DNA of 64,000 bases from VKMB-3413 sp041027365. Lineage in GTDB: Bacteria; Pseudomonadota; Alphaproteobacteria; Rhizobiales; Rhizobiaceae. A model generated the notes under the pieces. It was not told where the DNA came from and searched no databases. It saw nothing but the letters and a program-made list of their open reading frames with translations. Positions 25,558 through 34,219 of the stretch are shown one piece after another. The first letter of the stretch is position 1; each line of letters begins with the position of its first letter. The stretch is from NCBI RefSeq assembly GCF_041027365.1, contig NZ_JBFTEH010000004.1, forward strand, positions 62,001-126,000, read 5' to 3'. A program made the position numbers and the translations under genes.

Positions 25558-25778
25558 GTGGTTCTCCTGAATCTTCACGTCTGGGCGCCGACTGGCGCCT
25601 TGGATAGCCACCCAAAGGTTCTTCCTCTGCTTCCGGTTCCCGCGGCGTCCATCAGCAAATGTTTCAGGCGTGAACAAACATCGCTGCAACGGGGGAGGCA
25701 TCCGCCATGGTGCCACGACGCCAAACGGCCGGAGCGCACGGCCCCGACCGTCCTGCTGTCGCGTCGCTTCGGGCCGTG

Positions 25779-26561
25779 TCAGCTGCCCTCGATCTCGCTC
25801 GCGGCGCGGTCGAGCGCGGTCGTGATCGCGCGCACCGTCTCGGGCGTCACGTCGCCCTTGGCGAGCCGCACCTGAAGCGCGGCGCGGACATTGTGCATTG
25901 CCCGCATCACTTCCGGCGCCGGCGCGTCGCCGAAGCGGGCGCGGGCCGCCTCCAGCCGATCGCGGACGGCCTGGACTTCGGCCGCATGGGCGTCGAGTTC
26001 GGCGCGGCCCTCGTGGGTGAGGGAATAGCGCTTCTTCGCGCCTTGGGTCTCGCCGGCGATCAGCCCGGTCTCCTCCAGCAGGGTGAGGGTGGGGTAGATG
26101 ACCCCCGGGCTCGGGCTGTAATGGCCGCCGAACGCCTCCTCGATCGCCTTGATGATCTCGTAGCCGTGCCGCGGCTCGGCCGCGATCAGGTCGAGGGTCA
26201 GCCATCTGAGGTCGCCCTGTTCCAGCGCCCGCCGCCCGCCGCCGGGGCCGCGCCCCCAGGGGCCGCGCCCGCCAGAGCCTCCGGGACCGCCGGGACCGCC
26301 GCGCCCCCGCGGTCCGCGGCCGAACTCGCCGCGCATGAACCGGAAGCCGCGCTCGCCGCCGCGTCCCTCCTCGAACATGGCCCGCCAATGCCGCCTGGCC
26401 TCGCCCATGGCCGCGAAGTCCGGCCGGTCGTCGTCCTGGCCGAACGTGCCCTCGCTTTCGAAGGCGCTTCGGTCGAAGTCGTCGCGACCCTGCGCCTCGT
26501 GCTCGCGATGCGACCGACAGCGATGCCGGCCGTGCTCGTGGTGATGATGATGTCCGAACAT
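25779..26561 (-). CDS. PadR family transcriptional regulator with histidine- and glycine-rich N-terminus
   Basis: A 260-residue regulator, about twice a minimal PadR. Residues 4-21 form a His cluster (HHHHHEHGRHRCRSHREH) that could bind metal. Residues about 67-110 are rich in Arg and Gly (RGG type). The winged helix begins near 115 with LRWLTLDLIAAEPRHGYEII and continues SPGVIYPTLTLLEETGLI, the PadR signature. A C-terminal helical dimerisation part follows. AAAGGA lies eight bases before the ATG. It is divergent from the molybdopterin oxidoreductase gene, with CGATATATCG boxes between, so it probably represses itself and perhaps that gene. Confidence 0.87.
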   Translation of the reverse strand: MFGHHHHHEHGRHRCRSHREHEAQGRDDFDRSAFESEGTFGQDDDRPDFAAMGEARRHWRAMFEEGRGGERGFRFMRGEFGRGPRGRGGPGGPGGSGGRGPWGRGPGGGRRALEQGDLRWLTLDLIAAEPRHGYEIIKAIEEAFGGHYSPSPGVIYPTLTLLEETGLIAGETQGAKKRYSLTHEGRAELDAHAAEVQAVRDRLEAARARFGDAPAPEVMRAMHNVRAALQVRLAKGDVTPETVRAITTALDRAASEIEGS

Positions 26562-26576
26562 CTCAAATCCTTTCTT

Positions 26577-26637
26577 CGATATATCGGATGTTCGATATAT
26601 CGCAGATGGCTCGGGTCTTCGCAAGATCGTTATATCG
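26577..26637. promoter_or_regulatory. Putative PadR operator: three CGATATATCG boxes
   Basis: The 10-bp palindrome CGATATATCG occurs perfectly at 26577-26586 and 26593-26602 (16 bp start to start) and once more as CGTTATATCG at 26628-26637. The first box starts 16 bp upstream of the padR ATG. The boxes are AT-rich in a GC-rich genome and lie in the padR/molybdopterin-oxidoreductase divergent region. They are the likely operator of the adjacent regulator; this is inference from position. Confidence 0.65.
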
Positions 26638-26745
26638 AAGATGTCTCGAAAATTTGTCGGCGGTGCTGGGGCGGCCTGCGAATGATCGGATCGATCGCGA
26701 AAACTGATTGGGGGCGGCGGCCGGATTGCGCTATCGCTCGGGGTC

Positions 26746-28851
26746 ATGAACAAGCCGCTCGACATCACCACGCTCCACTCCGCCTGTCCGCACGACTGTC
26801 CGTCGACCTGCGCCCTCGATGTCGAGGTGGTCGGCGGCAACCGGATCGGCCGCCTGCGCGGCGCTGCCGACAACAGCTATACGGCGGGCGTCATCTGCGC
26901 GAAGGTCGCGCGCTATGCCGAGCGGATCCACCACGCGGACCGGCTGCTGAAGCCGCTGCAGCGCGTCGGCGAGAAGGGCGCCGGCGATTGGCGCGAGATC
27001 GGCTGGGACGACGCCCTCGACCTGATCGCCGAGAAGTTCCTCGCGGCGGAAGTCGCCTACGGGCCGGAGGCGGTCTGGCCCTACCACTATGCCGGCACGA
27101 TGGGCCTCGTGCAGCGCGACGGGATCCACCGTCTGCGCCACGCCAAGCGCTACTCCAACCAGTTCGATTCGATCTGCACCAACATGGCCTGGACCGGCTG
27201 GTTCGCCGGCACCGGCGCGATGCGCGGCTCCGACCCGCGCGAGATGGCGGTGTCGGACTGCGTGGTGATCTGGGGCACCAACGCGGTGGCGACGCAGGTC
27301 AACGTGATGACCCACGCGGTCCGGGCGCGGAAGGAGCGGGGCGCGAAGATCGTCGTCGTCGACATCTACGACAACGCGACGATGGCCCAGGCCGACCTCG
27401 CGCTGAAGCTGCGCCCCGGCACCGACGCGGCGCTCGCCTGCGCGCTGATGCACATCGCCTTCCGGGACGGCACCGCCGACCGCGCCTATCTCGGCGAATA
27501 CACCGACGATCCCGCCGGGCTCGAGGCGCATCTGCAGGACCGCACGGCGGAATGGGCGGCCGCCATCACCGGGCTCTCCGTCGACGAGATCGAGGCCTTC
27601 GCGGCGCTGGTCGGACGGACGCCACGCACCTTCTTCCGCCTCGGCTACGGCTTCACCCGCCAACGCAACGGCGCGGTCGCCATGCATGCGGCGCTGTCGG
27701 TGCCGGCGGTCTTCGGCCATTGGCGGCACGAAGGCGGCGGCGCTTTCCATTCGAACTCCGACATCTTCGCGCTCGACAAGTCGGAGATCATGGGTGCGCG
27801 GGACCGAAACCCGTCGGTGCGCTATCTCGACCAGTCGCGCATCGGTGCGGTCCTCACCGGCGACGCCGAGGCACTGTCCGCCGGGCCGAAGGTCGCGGCG
27901 ATGCTGATCCAGAACACCAACCCGGCGAATGTCTGCCCCGAGCAGCGGCTGGTGAAGCAGGGTTTCCTGCGCGACGACCTCTTCGTCTGCGTCCACGAGC
28001 AGTTCATGACCGACACGGCGAAGCTCGCCGACCTCGTCATCCCCGCCACGATGTTCCTGGAGCATGACGACATCTATCGCGGCGGCGGCCAGAACCATGT
28101 GACGCTCGGGCCGAAGGTGGTCGAGCCGCCGGAGACGGTGCGCTCGAACCATTTCGTGATCGAAGAACTGGCGAAGCGCCTCGGCGTCGCGGACCGGCCG
28201 GGCTTCGGCCTCACCGAGCGCCAGCTGATCGACAACATGCTGGCGGCGAGCGGCTACAGCCAGAGCTTCGAGGACCTGAAGCGCGAGCGCTTCGTCGACC
28301 GCCAGCCGGATTTCGAGACGGCGCACTATCTCTCCGGCTTCAACTGGCCGGACAAGAAGTTCCGCTTCAGGCCGGACTGGACGGGCAGCCGCGCGCCCAA
28401 CCGGCCGCCGGAAAGCCTCGGCCTGCAGGGCCCTGTGGCGGGGCTGCCGGTGTTTCCGGACCATGTCGACCTTATCGAGGTCGCCGACGCCGAGCATCCC
28501 TACAGGCTGGCGACCTCGCCGGCCCGGCAGTTCCTGAACTCGACCTTCGCCGAGACGCCGGGTTCGCGCCAGCGGGAGGGGCGGCCGGAGCTGATGATCC
28601 ACCCCGAAGACGCCGTGCGCGAAGGGCTCACGGACGGCGCGGTCGTGACGATCGGCAACACGCGCGGCGCGGTCCGCCTGCCGTTGAGGGTGACCGGCGC
28701 GGTGAAGCCGGGCGTCCTCGTCCACGAAGGGCTGTGGGCGAATTCGGATTTTCCGGACGGCGAGGGCATCAACACGCTGACCGGCGCCGATCCGGTCGCA
28801 CCGTTCGGCGGCGCGGCGTTCCACGACACGCGGGTGTGGCTGCAAGGCTGA
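26746..28851 (+). CDS. Molybdopterin-dependent oxidoreductase (bis-MGD, Fe4S4)
   Basis: A 701-residue cytosolic member of the DMSO-reductase superfamily. The N-terminal Fe4S4 motif has Cys14, Cys18, Cys22 and Cys51 (CPHDCPSTC then GVICAKV). YGPEAVWPYHYAGTMG, VIWGTNAVATQVN and NTNPANVCPEQ bind the cofactor, and the C-terminal MGD-binding domain reads RLATSPARQFLNSTF. There is no Tat signal. The family includes many uncharacterised formate-dehydrogenase or thiosulfate-reductase-like enzymes. No partner subunits are encoded beside it, so electron donor and acceptor are unknown. Control by the divergent PadR is plausible. Confidence 0.9.
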   Translation: MNKPLDITTLHSACPHDCPSTCALDVEVVGGNRIGRLRGAADNSYTAGVICAKVARYAERIHHADRLLKPLQRVGEKGAGDWREIGWDDALDLIAEKFLAAEVAYGPEAVWPYHYAGTMGLVQRDGIHRLRHAKRYSNQFDSICTNMAWTGWFAGTGAMRGSDPREMAVSDCVVIWGTNAVATQVNVMTHAVRARKERGAKIVVVDIYDNATMAQADLALKLRPGTDAALACALMHIAFRDGTADRAYLGEYTDDPAGLEAHLQDRTAEWAAAITGLSVDEIEAFAALVGRTPRTFFRLGYGFTRQRNGAVAMHAALSVPAVFGHWRHEGGGAFHSNSDIFALDKSEIMGARDRNPSVRYLDQSRIGAVLTGDAEALSAGPKVAAMLIQNTNPANVCPEQRLVKQGFLRDDLFVCVHEQFMTDTAKLADLVIPATMFLEHDDIYRGGGQNHVTLGPKVVEPPETVRSNHFVIEELAKRLGVADRPGFGLTERQLIDNMLAASGYSQSFEDLKRERFVDRQPDFETAHYLSGFNWPDKKFRFRPDWTGSRAPNRPPESLGLQGPVAGLPVFPDHVDLIEVADAEHPYRLATSPARQFLNSTFAETPGSRQREGRPELMIHPEDAVREGLTDGAVVTIGNTRGAVRLPLRVTGAVKPGVLVHEGLWANSDFPDGEGINTLTGADPVAPFGGAAFHDTRVWLQG

Positions 28852-29207
28852 CGCGCCGGCGGCGAGAGGAACGGCGTTTGTCGGCGCCCGTCATTTGACC
28901 TCAGTGAGGGGCCCGTCGGTCGGCGACGAAAGGTCGCGCCGCCCCGTGACGTCACCGTCGTGGGCCGGCCCGGCGCCCGGTGCCTAGGCGACTGCGGCTG
29001 CGCGCCGGCGATCCGATATCGCCGCTGCCGCCGCGTTCGTTCGCCGGCTGCGTGCATTTTGGCCGCGGCGGCCGAACCCTTTCTGTGACGACAGGTTTCT
29101 GACGCATCGCGAGCAAGGCGCATCCTCTTCGGCGGCGTCTGGCTCTTCACCGGCCCCTCCCGGATGCGAGGGCCGGTGCCCCTCCGATCGACAGAAGCGA
29201 GAGACCG
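28852..29207. other. 356-bp gap with possible stress-sigma promoter motifs
   Basis: No gene was recognised. Two sequences resemble the alphaproteobacterial EcfG promoter (GGAAC-N16/17-CGTT): GGAAC at 28868 with CGTC 16 bp further, and CGAAC at 29073 with GGTT at 29094. Each has mismatches. Both would read toward the Tat-SDR gene, the nearer one being about 110 bp upstream of its ATG. A GGGCCGGCCCGGCGCCCGG-type self-complementary stretch lies near 28960. Confidence 0.35.
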
Positions 29208-30209
29208 ATGTCCGATTTCGATCCCACCCGCCGTGCCCTGATGGCCGGCGCCGCCATGGCGGGCGCGGCCGCAGCCACGGCACCCGCCTTCGCGCAGAGC
29301 AGTTCCTCGAACGGCGGCGGCGGCGCGACGGCGCCGCAGGCGAAGGATTTCCCGGAGCCGCCCTATCCCAAGCAGCACCAGCCCTGGCCGGGTCTTGCGC
29401 AGAAGATGGATCCGCGTCCCGATCACGGCGAGGAGACCTATCACGGTACCGGCCGGCTCAAGGGCCGGAAGGCTCTGATCACCGGCGGCGACAGCGGCAT
29501 CGGCCGCGCGGCCGCGATCGCCTTCGCCAAGGAGGGCGCCGACGTCGCGATCGCCCATCTGCCGCAGGAAGAGCCGGATGCGAAGGACGTGCGCAAGGTG
29601 GTGGAGGCGCAGGGCCGCACCTTCGCCAACTTCCCGGGCGACCTCAGGGACAAGGACTACACGACCTCGCTGCCTGAGAAGGCCGTGCAGCAGCTCGGCG
29701 GCCTCGACATCCTGGTCAACAACGCCGGCTACCAGCAGTGGGTCTCCGGGCTCGAGGATCTGTCGGACGAGCAGTTCGACCAGACGATGAAGACCAATCT
29801 CTACGCCATGTTCTGGCTGACCAAGGCGGCGCTGCCGCATCTGAAGTCGGGCGCGTCGATCATCAACACGTCCAGCGAGGTCGCGGCGTCGCCGCCGATC
29901 GGGCTGATCGACTACTCGATGACCAAGGCTGGCATCCTGATGTTCACCAAGACCATGGCCAAGCAGCTCGGCTCGCGCGGCATCCGGGTGAACGCCGTGA
30001 CGCCCGGGCCGATCTGGACGCCGCTGCAGGTCTGCGGCGGGCAGACGATGGACAACCTCGTCCACTTCGGCGCGAAGACGCCGATCGGGCGCGCCGGCCA
30101 GCCGGTGGAACTCGCGCCGCTCTATGTCGCGCTCGCCGATCCGGCGTTCAGCTACTCGACCGGCCAGGTGTTCGGCGCGACCGGCGGCGATCCGCAGCCC
30201 GCCGGCTGA
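29208..30209 (+). CDS. SDR family oxidoreductase with Tat-type signal
   Basis: A 333-residue short-chain dehydrogenase of the YdaD/YhdF-like stress group. The N-terminus has TRRALMAG (Arg8, Arg9) and a hydrophobic run ending in AFAQ, a Tat-type signal. After a linker, the classical SDR core follows: ITGGDSGIG (91-99), NNAG (171-174), NTSSE with Ser222, and Tyr236-x3-Lys240 in YSMTK. Export of an NAD(P)-dependent enzyme is odd, and the cofactor would have to be bound before transport. Related genes are general-stress genes in several bacteria. A 15-bp hairpin follows. Confidence 0.87.
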   Translation: MSDFDPTRRALMAGAAMAGAAAATAPAFAQSSSSNGGGGATAPQAKDFPEPPYPKQHQPWPGLAQKMDPRPDHGEETYHGTGRLKGRKALITGGDSGIGRAAAIAFAKEGADVAIAHLPQEEPDAKDVRKVVEAQGRTFANFPGDLRDKDYTTSLPEKAVQQLGGLDILVNNAGYQQWVSGLEDLSDEQFDQTMKTNLYAMFWLTKAALPHLKSGASIINTSSEVAASPPIGLIDYSMTKAGILMFTKTMAKQLGSRGIRVNAVTPGPIWTPLQVCGGQTMDNLVHFGAKTPIGRAGQPVELAPLYVALADPAFSYSTGQVFGATGGDPQPAG

Positions 30210-30218
30210 TCCGCGGTT

Positions 30219-30254
30219 GCTCGTCCGGGCCGCCATGGTGCGGTCCGGGCGAGC
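30219..30254. terminator. Hairpin between the SDR and purN
   Basis: Positions 30219-30233 (GCTCGTCCGGGCCGC) pair with 30240-30254 in a 15-bp stem with two G-U pairs and the loop CATGGT, followed by TTT. It separates the convergent SDR and purN genes. Confidence 0.65.
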
Positions 30255-30285
30255 TTTGCCGCGCCATCCGGTGGCGCCGCGCCCG

Positions 30286-31002
30286 TCAGTTCCGCCGCGC
30301 GTCCGGCGAGACCAGGATCGGTGCGCCGCCGGCAATGCGCAGCGGCTCGTCCTCCCCCTCGTTGGGCTTCGGCGCGGCCCGCGTGATCGCGCGGCCGTTC
30401 GACATGCGCACGTCGCCCTCGAGCACGAGCTTCAGCGCGTGCGGGTAGAGCCGGTGCTCGGCTCGCAGCAGCCGCTCGGCCAGCGTGTCCGGCGTGTCGT
30501 CCGGCTCGATGGCGATCGCCGCCTGGGCAATGATCGGGCCCTCGTCCATGCGCTCGGTGACGAAGTGGACGGTACAGCCATGCAACCGCATGCCGGCGTC
30601 GATCGCCCGCTTGTGCGTGTCGAGCCCCGGAAACAGCGGCAGCAGCGAGGGGTGGATGTTGATCATCCGGCCGGTGTAGCGGCGCACGAAGTCGTCCGAG
30701 AGGAGCCGCATGTAGCCGGCGAGGCAGACGACGTCGGGCTTCATCTGGTCGAGCTGTTCGAGCACCGCCGCCTCGTGCTCCTGCCGGCTGTCGAAGGCCT
30801 TCTGGTCCACCGCGACGGCGGGAATGTCGTAGCGGCGGGCGGTGTCGAGGCCCGGCGCGCTCGGGCGGTTGGAAATGACGCCGACGATCTGGCCGGGAAA
30901 GGCCGGGTCCATGCAGGCCGCGATCAGCGCGCTCATATTCGATCCCCGGCCGGAGATCAGGACGGCGATCCGCTTGCGCCGCGTCGCATTCACCTGGCTC
31001 AT
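30286..31002 (-). CDS. purN: Phosphoribosylglycinamide formyltransferase
   Basis: A 238-residue PurN, third step of purine synthesis: GAR plus 10-formyl-THF to FGAR. The N-terminal ISGRGSNM binds the phosphate, MINIHPSLLP carries the catalytic Asn and His, and VHFVTERMDEGPII carries the catalytic Asp. A tail of about 30 residues exceeds the E. coli length. GAGGGAGA precedes the ATG at 31002 by seven bases; a GTG one codon earlier is possible. It is 13 bp behind purM, so they form an operon. Confidence 0.95.
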   Translation of the reverse strand: MSQVNATRRKRIAVLISGRGSNMSALIAACMDPAFPGQIVGVISNRPSAPGLDTARRYDIPAVAVDQKAFDSRQEHEAAVLEQLDQMKPDVVCLAGYMRLLSDDFVRRYTGRMINIHPSLLPLFPGLDTHKRAIDAGMRLHGCTVHFVTERMDEGPIIAQAAIAIEPDDTPDTLAERLLRAEHRLYPHALKLVLEGDVRMSNGRAITRAAPKPNEGEDEPLRIAGGAPILVSPDARRN

Positions 31003-31015
31003 CACCGCATCTCCC

Positions 31016-32083
31016 TCAGAGGGCGAGCGCGCCGTTGAAGGTCACCGCCGCATCCTGGCGCGGTCGCAGCCGGCCCAGCGGCACGACGGTCTCGCCGGCG
31101 CTCTGCAGCAGGGCGCTCGCCGTCGCCGCATCCGCCTCGGACACCACGACCACCATGCCGATGCCGCAGTTGAAGGTGCGCAGCATCTCCGCCTCCGCGA
31201 CGCCGCCGGTCTTCGCCAGCCAGCCGAACACCGGCGGCGGGGCGATGGCGAAAAGGTCGATGTCGGCGCGCAGATGCTCCGGCAGGACGCGCGGGATGTT
31301 CTCCACGAAGCCGCCGCCGGTGATGTGCGCCAGCGCCTTGATGCCGGAGGTCTCGCGGATCGCCTGGAGCAGCGGCTTGACGTAGATCCGCGTCGGCTCG
31401 ATCAGCGCCGCGCCGAGGGGCTTCTGCGGGTCGAACGGCGCGGGTGCCTCCCAGCCGAGGCCGGCGGCCTCGACGATCCGGCGGACCAGCGAATAGCCGT
31501 TGGAGTGGACGCCGGAGGAGGCGAGGCCGAGCAGCATGTCGCCGCTCTCGATCGACGCGCTCTTCGGCAAAAGGTTGCCGCGCTCGGCGGCACCGACCGC
31601 GAAGCCCGCAAGATCGTAGTCCTTCTCGGCGTAAAGGCCCGGCATCTCCGCCGTTTCGCCGCCGATGAGGGCGCAGCCGGCCATGCGGCAGCCCGCGGCG
31701 ATGCCCTCGACGATCGCCTCCCCCTCGGAAGGGTCGAGCTTTCCGGTGGCGAAATAGTCGAGGAAGAACAGCGGCTCTGCGCCCTGCACCACGAGGTCGT
31801 TGACGCACATGGCGACGAGGTCGATGCCGATCGTGTCGTTGAGCCCGGTCTCGATGGCGATCTTCAGCTTGGTGCCGACGCCGTCATTGGCGGCGACCAG
31901 CACCGGATCCGAAAAGCCCGCGGCCTTCAGATCGAACAGGCCGCCGAAGCCGCCGATCTCGCCGTCGGCGCCCGGCCGCGCCGTCGAGCGCACATGCGGC
32001 TTGATGCGCCGCACGAGTTCGTTGCCGGCATCGATATCGACGCCCGCATCGCGATAGGTGAGTGAGTTGGTCTTGTCCGCCAT
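31016..32083 (-). CDS. purM: Phosphoribosylformylglycinamidine cyclo-ligase
   Basis: A 355-residue PurM (AIR synthetase). It closes the imidazole ring of FGAM using ATP. The start LTYRDAGVDIDAGNELVRRI, NDGVGTKLKIA, GGETAEMPG and the ALAHITGGGFVENIPR motif are all standard. The ATG at 32083 gives MADKTNSLTYRDAG, the normal beginning; the frame is open upstream to 32398 without homology. It heads the purM-purN operon and is divergent from perM, the usual order in rhizobia. Confidence 0.95.
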   Translation of the reverse strand: MADKTNSLTYRDAGVDIDAGNELVRRIKPHVRSTARPGADGEIGGFGGLFDLKAAGFSDPVLVAANDGVGTKLKIAIETGLNDTIGIDLVAMCVNDLVVQGAEPLFFLDYFATGKLDPSEGEAIVEGIAAGCRMAGCALIGGETAEMPGLYAEKDYDLAGFAVGAAERGNLLPKSASIESGDMLLGLASSGVHSNGYSLVRRIVEAAGLGWEAPAPFDPQKPLGAALIEPTRIYVKPLLQAIRETSGIKALAHITGGGFVENIPRVLPEHLRADIDLFAIAPPPVFGWLAKTGGVAEAEMLRTFNCGIGMVVVVSEADAATASALLQSAGETVVPLGRLRPRQDAAVTFNGALAL

Positions 32084-32303
32084 GGCCCTCGATCCTCTGT
32101 CGCGGAGGTGACACGATCGGCCCGCGGCGGCAAGTCCCCGCATCTTCGGCGTTACCCCTGAGCGCCGTGTGGGAAGCGGGGATGGCGCCCCGTGCCGGCT
32201 CCGCGCGGCTTGACCATCGGCTCGCGCGCTACCTATCTCAGCCTGCGGTAGACGGCACGGGGATGATCCGGTTCGGCCGGCCGGCGCGAGGGAAGGGGAG
32301 TAG

Positions 32304-33491
32304 ATGACCGACCGAAGCGCGCTGATCCGGCGCCAGGTTCTGTTCTGGAGCATTGCGGCAGCGGTCCTCGTGCTCCTGCTCTGGATCTTCGCCGGCATCC
32401 TCCTGCCCTTCGTACTCGGCGCGGCGATCGCCTACTTCCTCGATCCGGTGGCGGACTGGTTCGAGCGGCGGGGGCTGTCGCGCGTTGCGGCGACCGGCGT
32501 CATCCTCGTGCTGTTCGTGGTGATCTTCGGGGCGATCATCGGCATCATCGTGCCGATCATCGGCGGCCAGGTGGCCGGGCTTGCCGAACGCGTGCCGCAA
32601 TATGTCGACAAGGCGCAGTTGATCGCCGAGCACTTTCGCACCGGCCCGTTCGGCTGGCTGCTGCCGGACAGCCAGACCAATCTGAAGCAGGACTTCGCCC
32701 AGATCGTCAGCGAAGGCACGGGGATCGTGACCTCGTTCCTCGCGTCGCTCTGGTCGTCGTCGCTGGCGGTCGTCAACTTCGTGTCGCTGTTCGTGGTCAC
32801 GCCGGTCGTCGCCTTCTACCTGCTGATCGACTGGGACCGGATGATTGCCGAGGTCGACGGCTGGATCCCCCGCCAGCACATCGACACGGTGCGGCGCATC
32901 GCCCGCGACATCGACCGCTCGGTCGCCGGCTTCGTGCGCGGGCAGGGCGGCGTGTGCCTGATCCTCGGCACGTTCTACGGCGTTTCGCTCACGCTGGTGG
33001 GCCTCAACTTCGGCCTGCTGATCGGCCTCTTCACCGGCCTCATCGCCTTCATCCCCTATATCGGCTCGGCGACGGGGCTGATCCTCTCGGTGGGCGTCGC
33101 CTTTTTCCAGTTCTGGCCGGAATGGCCCTGGGTGCTGGTGGTGCTCGGCATCTTCATCGTCGGCCAGTTCATCGAGGGCAACATCCTGCAGCCCAAGCTC
33201 GTCGGCGCCTCGGTCGGTCTGCATCCGGTCTGGCTGATGTTCGCGCTGTTCGCCTTCGGCGCGCTGTTCGGCTTCGTCGGCCTGCTCATCGCGGTGCCGG
33301 CGGCGGCGGCGGTCGGCGTCCTCGTGCGCTTCGCGCTGTCGCAATATCTCCAGAGCGAGATGTATTACGGCCGGGAACTGCCGCCGCAGCCGGCCGTCGG
33401 GTCGGAGCGGCCGGTCACCATCGAGGCGGCCGGTGCTCCCGTCGCTCCCCGCGAGGAGCGTCCGGCTTCGGCCGCGCCGAAGCGCGTCTGA
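32304..33491 (+). CDS. AI-2E/PerM family transporter
   Basis: A 395-residue membrane protein of the AI-2 exporter-like (PerM/YdgG/TqsA) family. It has about seven to eight transmembrane helices, with LLIWDWDRM-type and GLFTGLIAFIPYIGSATG segments, and the QFIEGNILQPKLVG motif that marks the family. The C-terminal tail is proline- and alanine-rich. Substrates in the family are diverse and mostly unknown. hdaA starts two bases after its stop, so the genes share a transcript. In Hyphomicrobiales this gene regularly sits between purM and hdaA. Confidence 0.87.
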   Translation: MTDRSALIRRQVLFWSIAAAVLVLLLWIFAGILLPFVLGAAIAYFLDPVADWFERRGLSRVAATGVILVLFVVIFGAIIGIIVPIIGGQVAGLAERVPQYVDKAQLIAEHFRTGPFGWLLPDSQTNLKQDFAQIVSEGTGIVTSFLASLWSSSLAVVNFVSLFVVTPVVAFYLLIDWDRMIAEVDGWIPRQHIDTVRRIARDIDRSVAGFVRGQGGVCLILGTFYGVSLTLVGLNFGLLIGLFTGLIAFIPYIGSATGLILSVGVAFFQFWPEWPWVLVVLGIFIVGQFIEGNILQPKLVGASVGLHPVWLMFALFAFGALFGFVGLLIAVPAAAAVGVLVRFALSQYLQSEMYYGRELPPQPAVGSERPVTIEAAGAPVAPREERPASAAPKRV

Positions 33492-33493
33492 GG

Positions 33494-34219
33494 ATGGCGA
33501 TGGCGACACAGCTGCCGCTCGACCTGCCGCACCGACCCTCCTTCGCGCGGGACGATCTGGTCGTATCGGCCGCGAACCGCCTTGCGGTGGAGGCGGTGGA
33601 CGCCTGGCCGCGATGGGCGCATGCGGTGCTGATCGTCGTCGGCCCCGCCGGCGCGGGCAAGACCCATCTCGGCCATGTCTGGGCCGAGCGGGCCGGCGCG
33701 CGCATCGCGACGCCGGACACCGTGCATGAGATCGCGGGTGCGTCGCCCTTCGCCGTCGTCCTCGACGACATCGACCGCGCCGGCTACCGCGAGGAGGACC
33801 TGTTCGCGCTGGTGAACGCCGCGCGGCTCGGCGGCGGCAGCGTGCTCGCGACGGCGTCGCGGCCGCCCGCCGAATTCGAGCTGGCGCTGAAGGACCTACG
33901 CTCCCGCCTCTGCGCCGCGAGCCTCGTGCGGATCGAGACGCCGGACGACGACCTCCTCGCCGGCGTCCTCACCAAGCTCTTCGCCGACCGGCAGCTCGAC
34001 GTCGAGCCGGGTGCGGTACGCTACCTCACCGACCGCATGGAGCGATCGCTGGAGGCGGCGCAGCGGGTCGTGGCGGCCGCCGATCGGGAGGCGCTCGCCG
34101 CCAAGGGACGGATCACGCGGCCGCTGCTGCGGCGCGTCCTCGATGCGCAGGACGGCGCTTCACGTCATCAAACGGTTGCTACACAAGATTATGCGGGCGA
34201 CGCGACGGAGGATTTGTGA
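33494..34219 (+). CDS. hdaA: DnaA-related regulatory inactivation protein HdaA
   Basis: A 241-residue DnaA-like AAA+ protein without the DNA-binding domain. The N-terminal QLPLDLP is the beta-clamp-binding motif of Hda proteins. Walker A is GPAGAGKTHLG and Walker B VVLDDIDRA, and the sensor arginine region lies in RLRIE-like SLVRIETPDDD. With the loaded clamp, Hda promotes ATP hydrolysis by DnaA and so limits replication initiation. ATG at 33494 is used; ATG at 33500 is equally possible. The stop overlaps the ppk1 GTG. Confidence 0.9.
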   Translation: MAMATQLPLDLPHRPSFARDDLVVSAANRLAVEAVDAWPRWAHAVLIVVGPAGAGKTHLGHVWAERAGARIATPDTVHEIAGASPFAVVLDDIDRAGYREEDLFALVNAARLGGGSVLATASRPPAEFELALKDLRSRLCAASLVRIETPDDDLLAGVLTKLFADRQLDVEPGAVRYLTDRMERSLEAAQRVVAAADREALAAKGRITRPLLRRVLDAQDGASRHQTVATQDYAGDATEDL

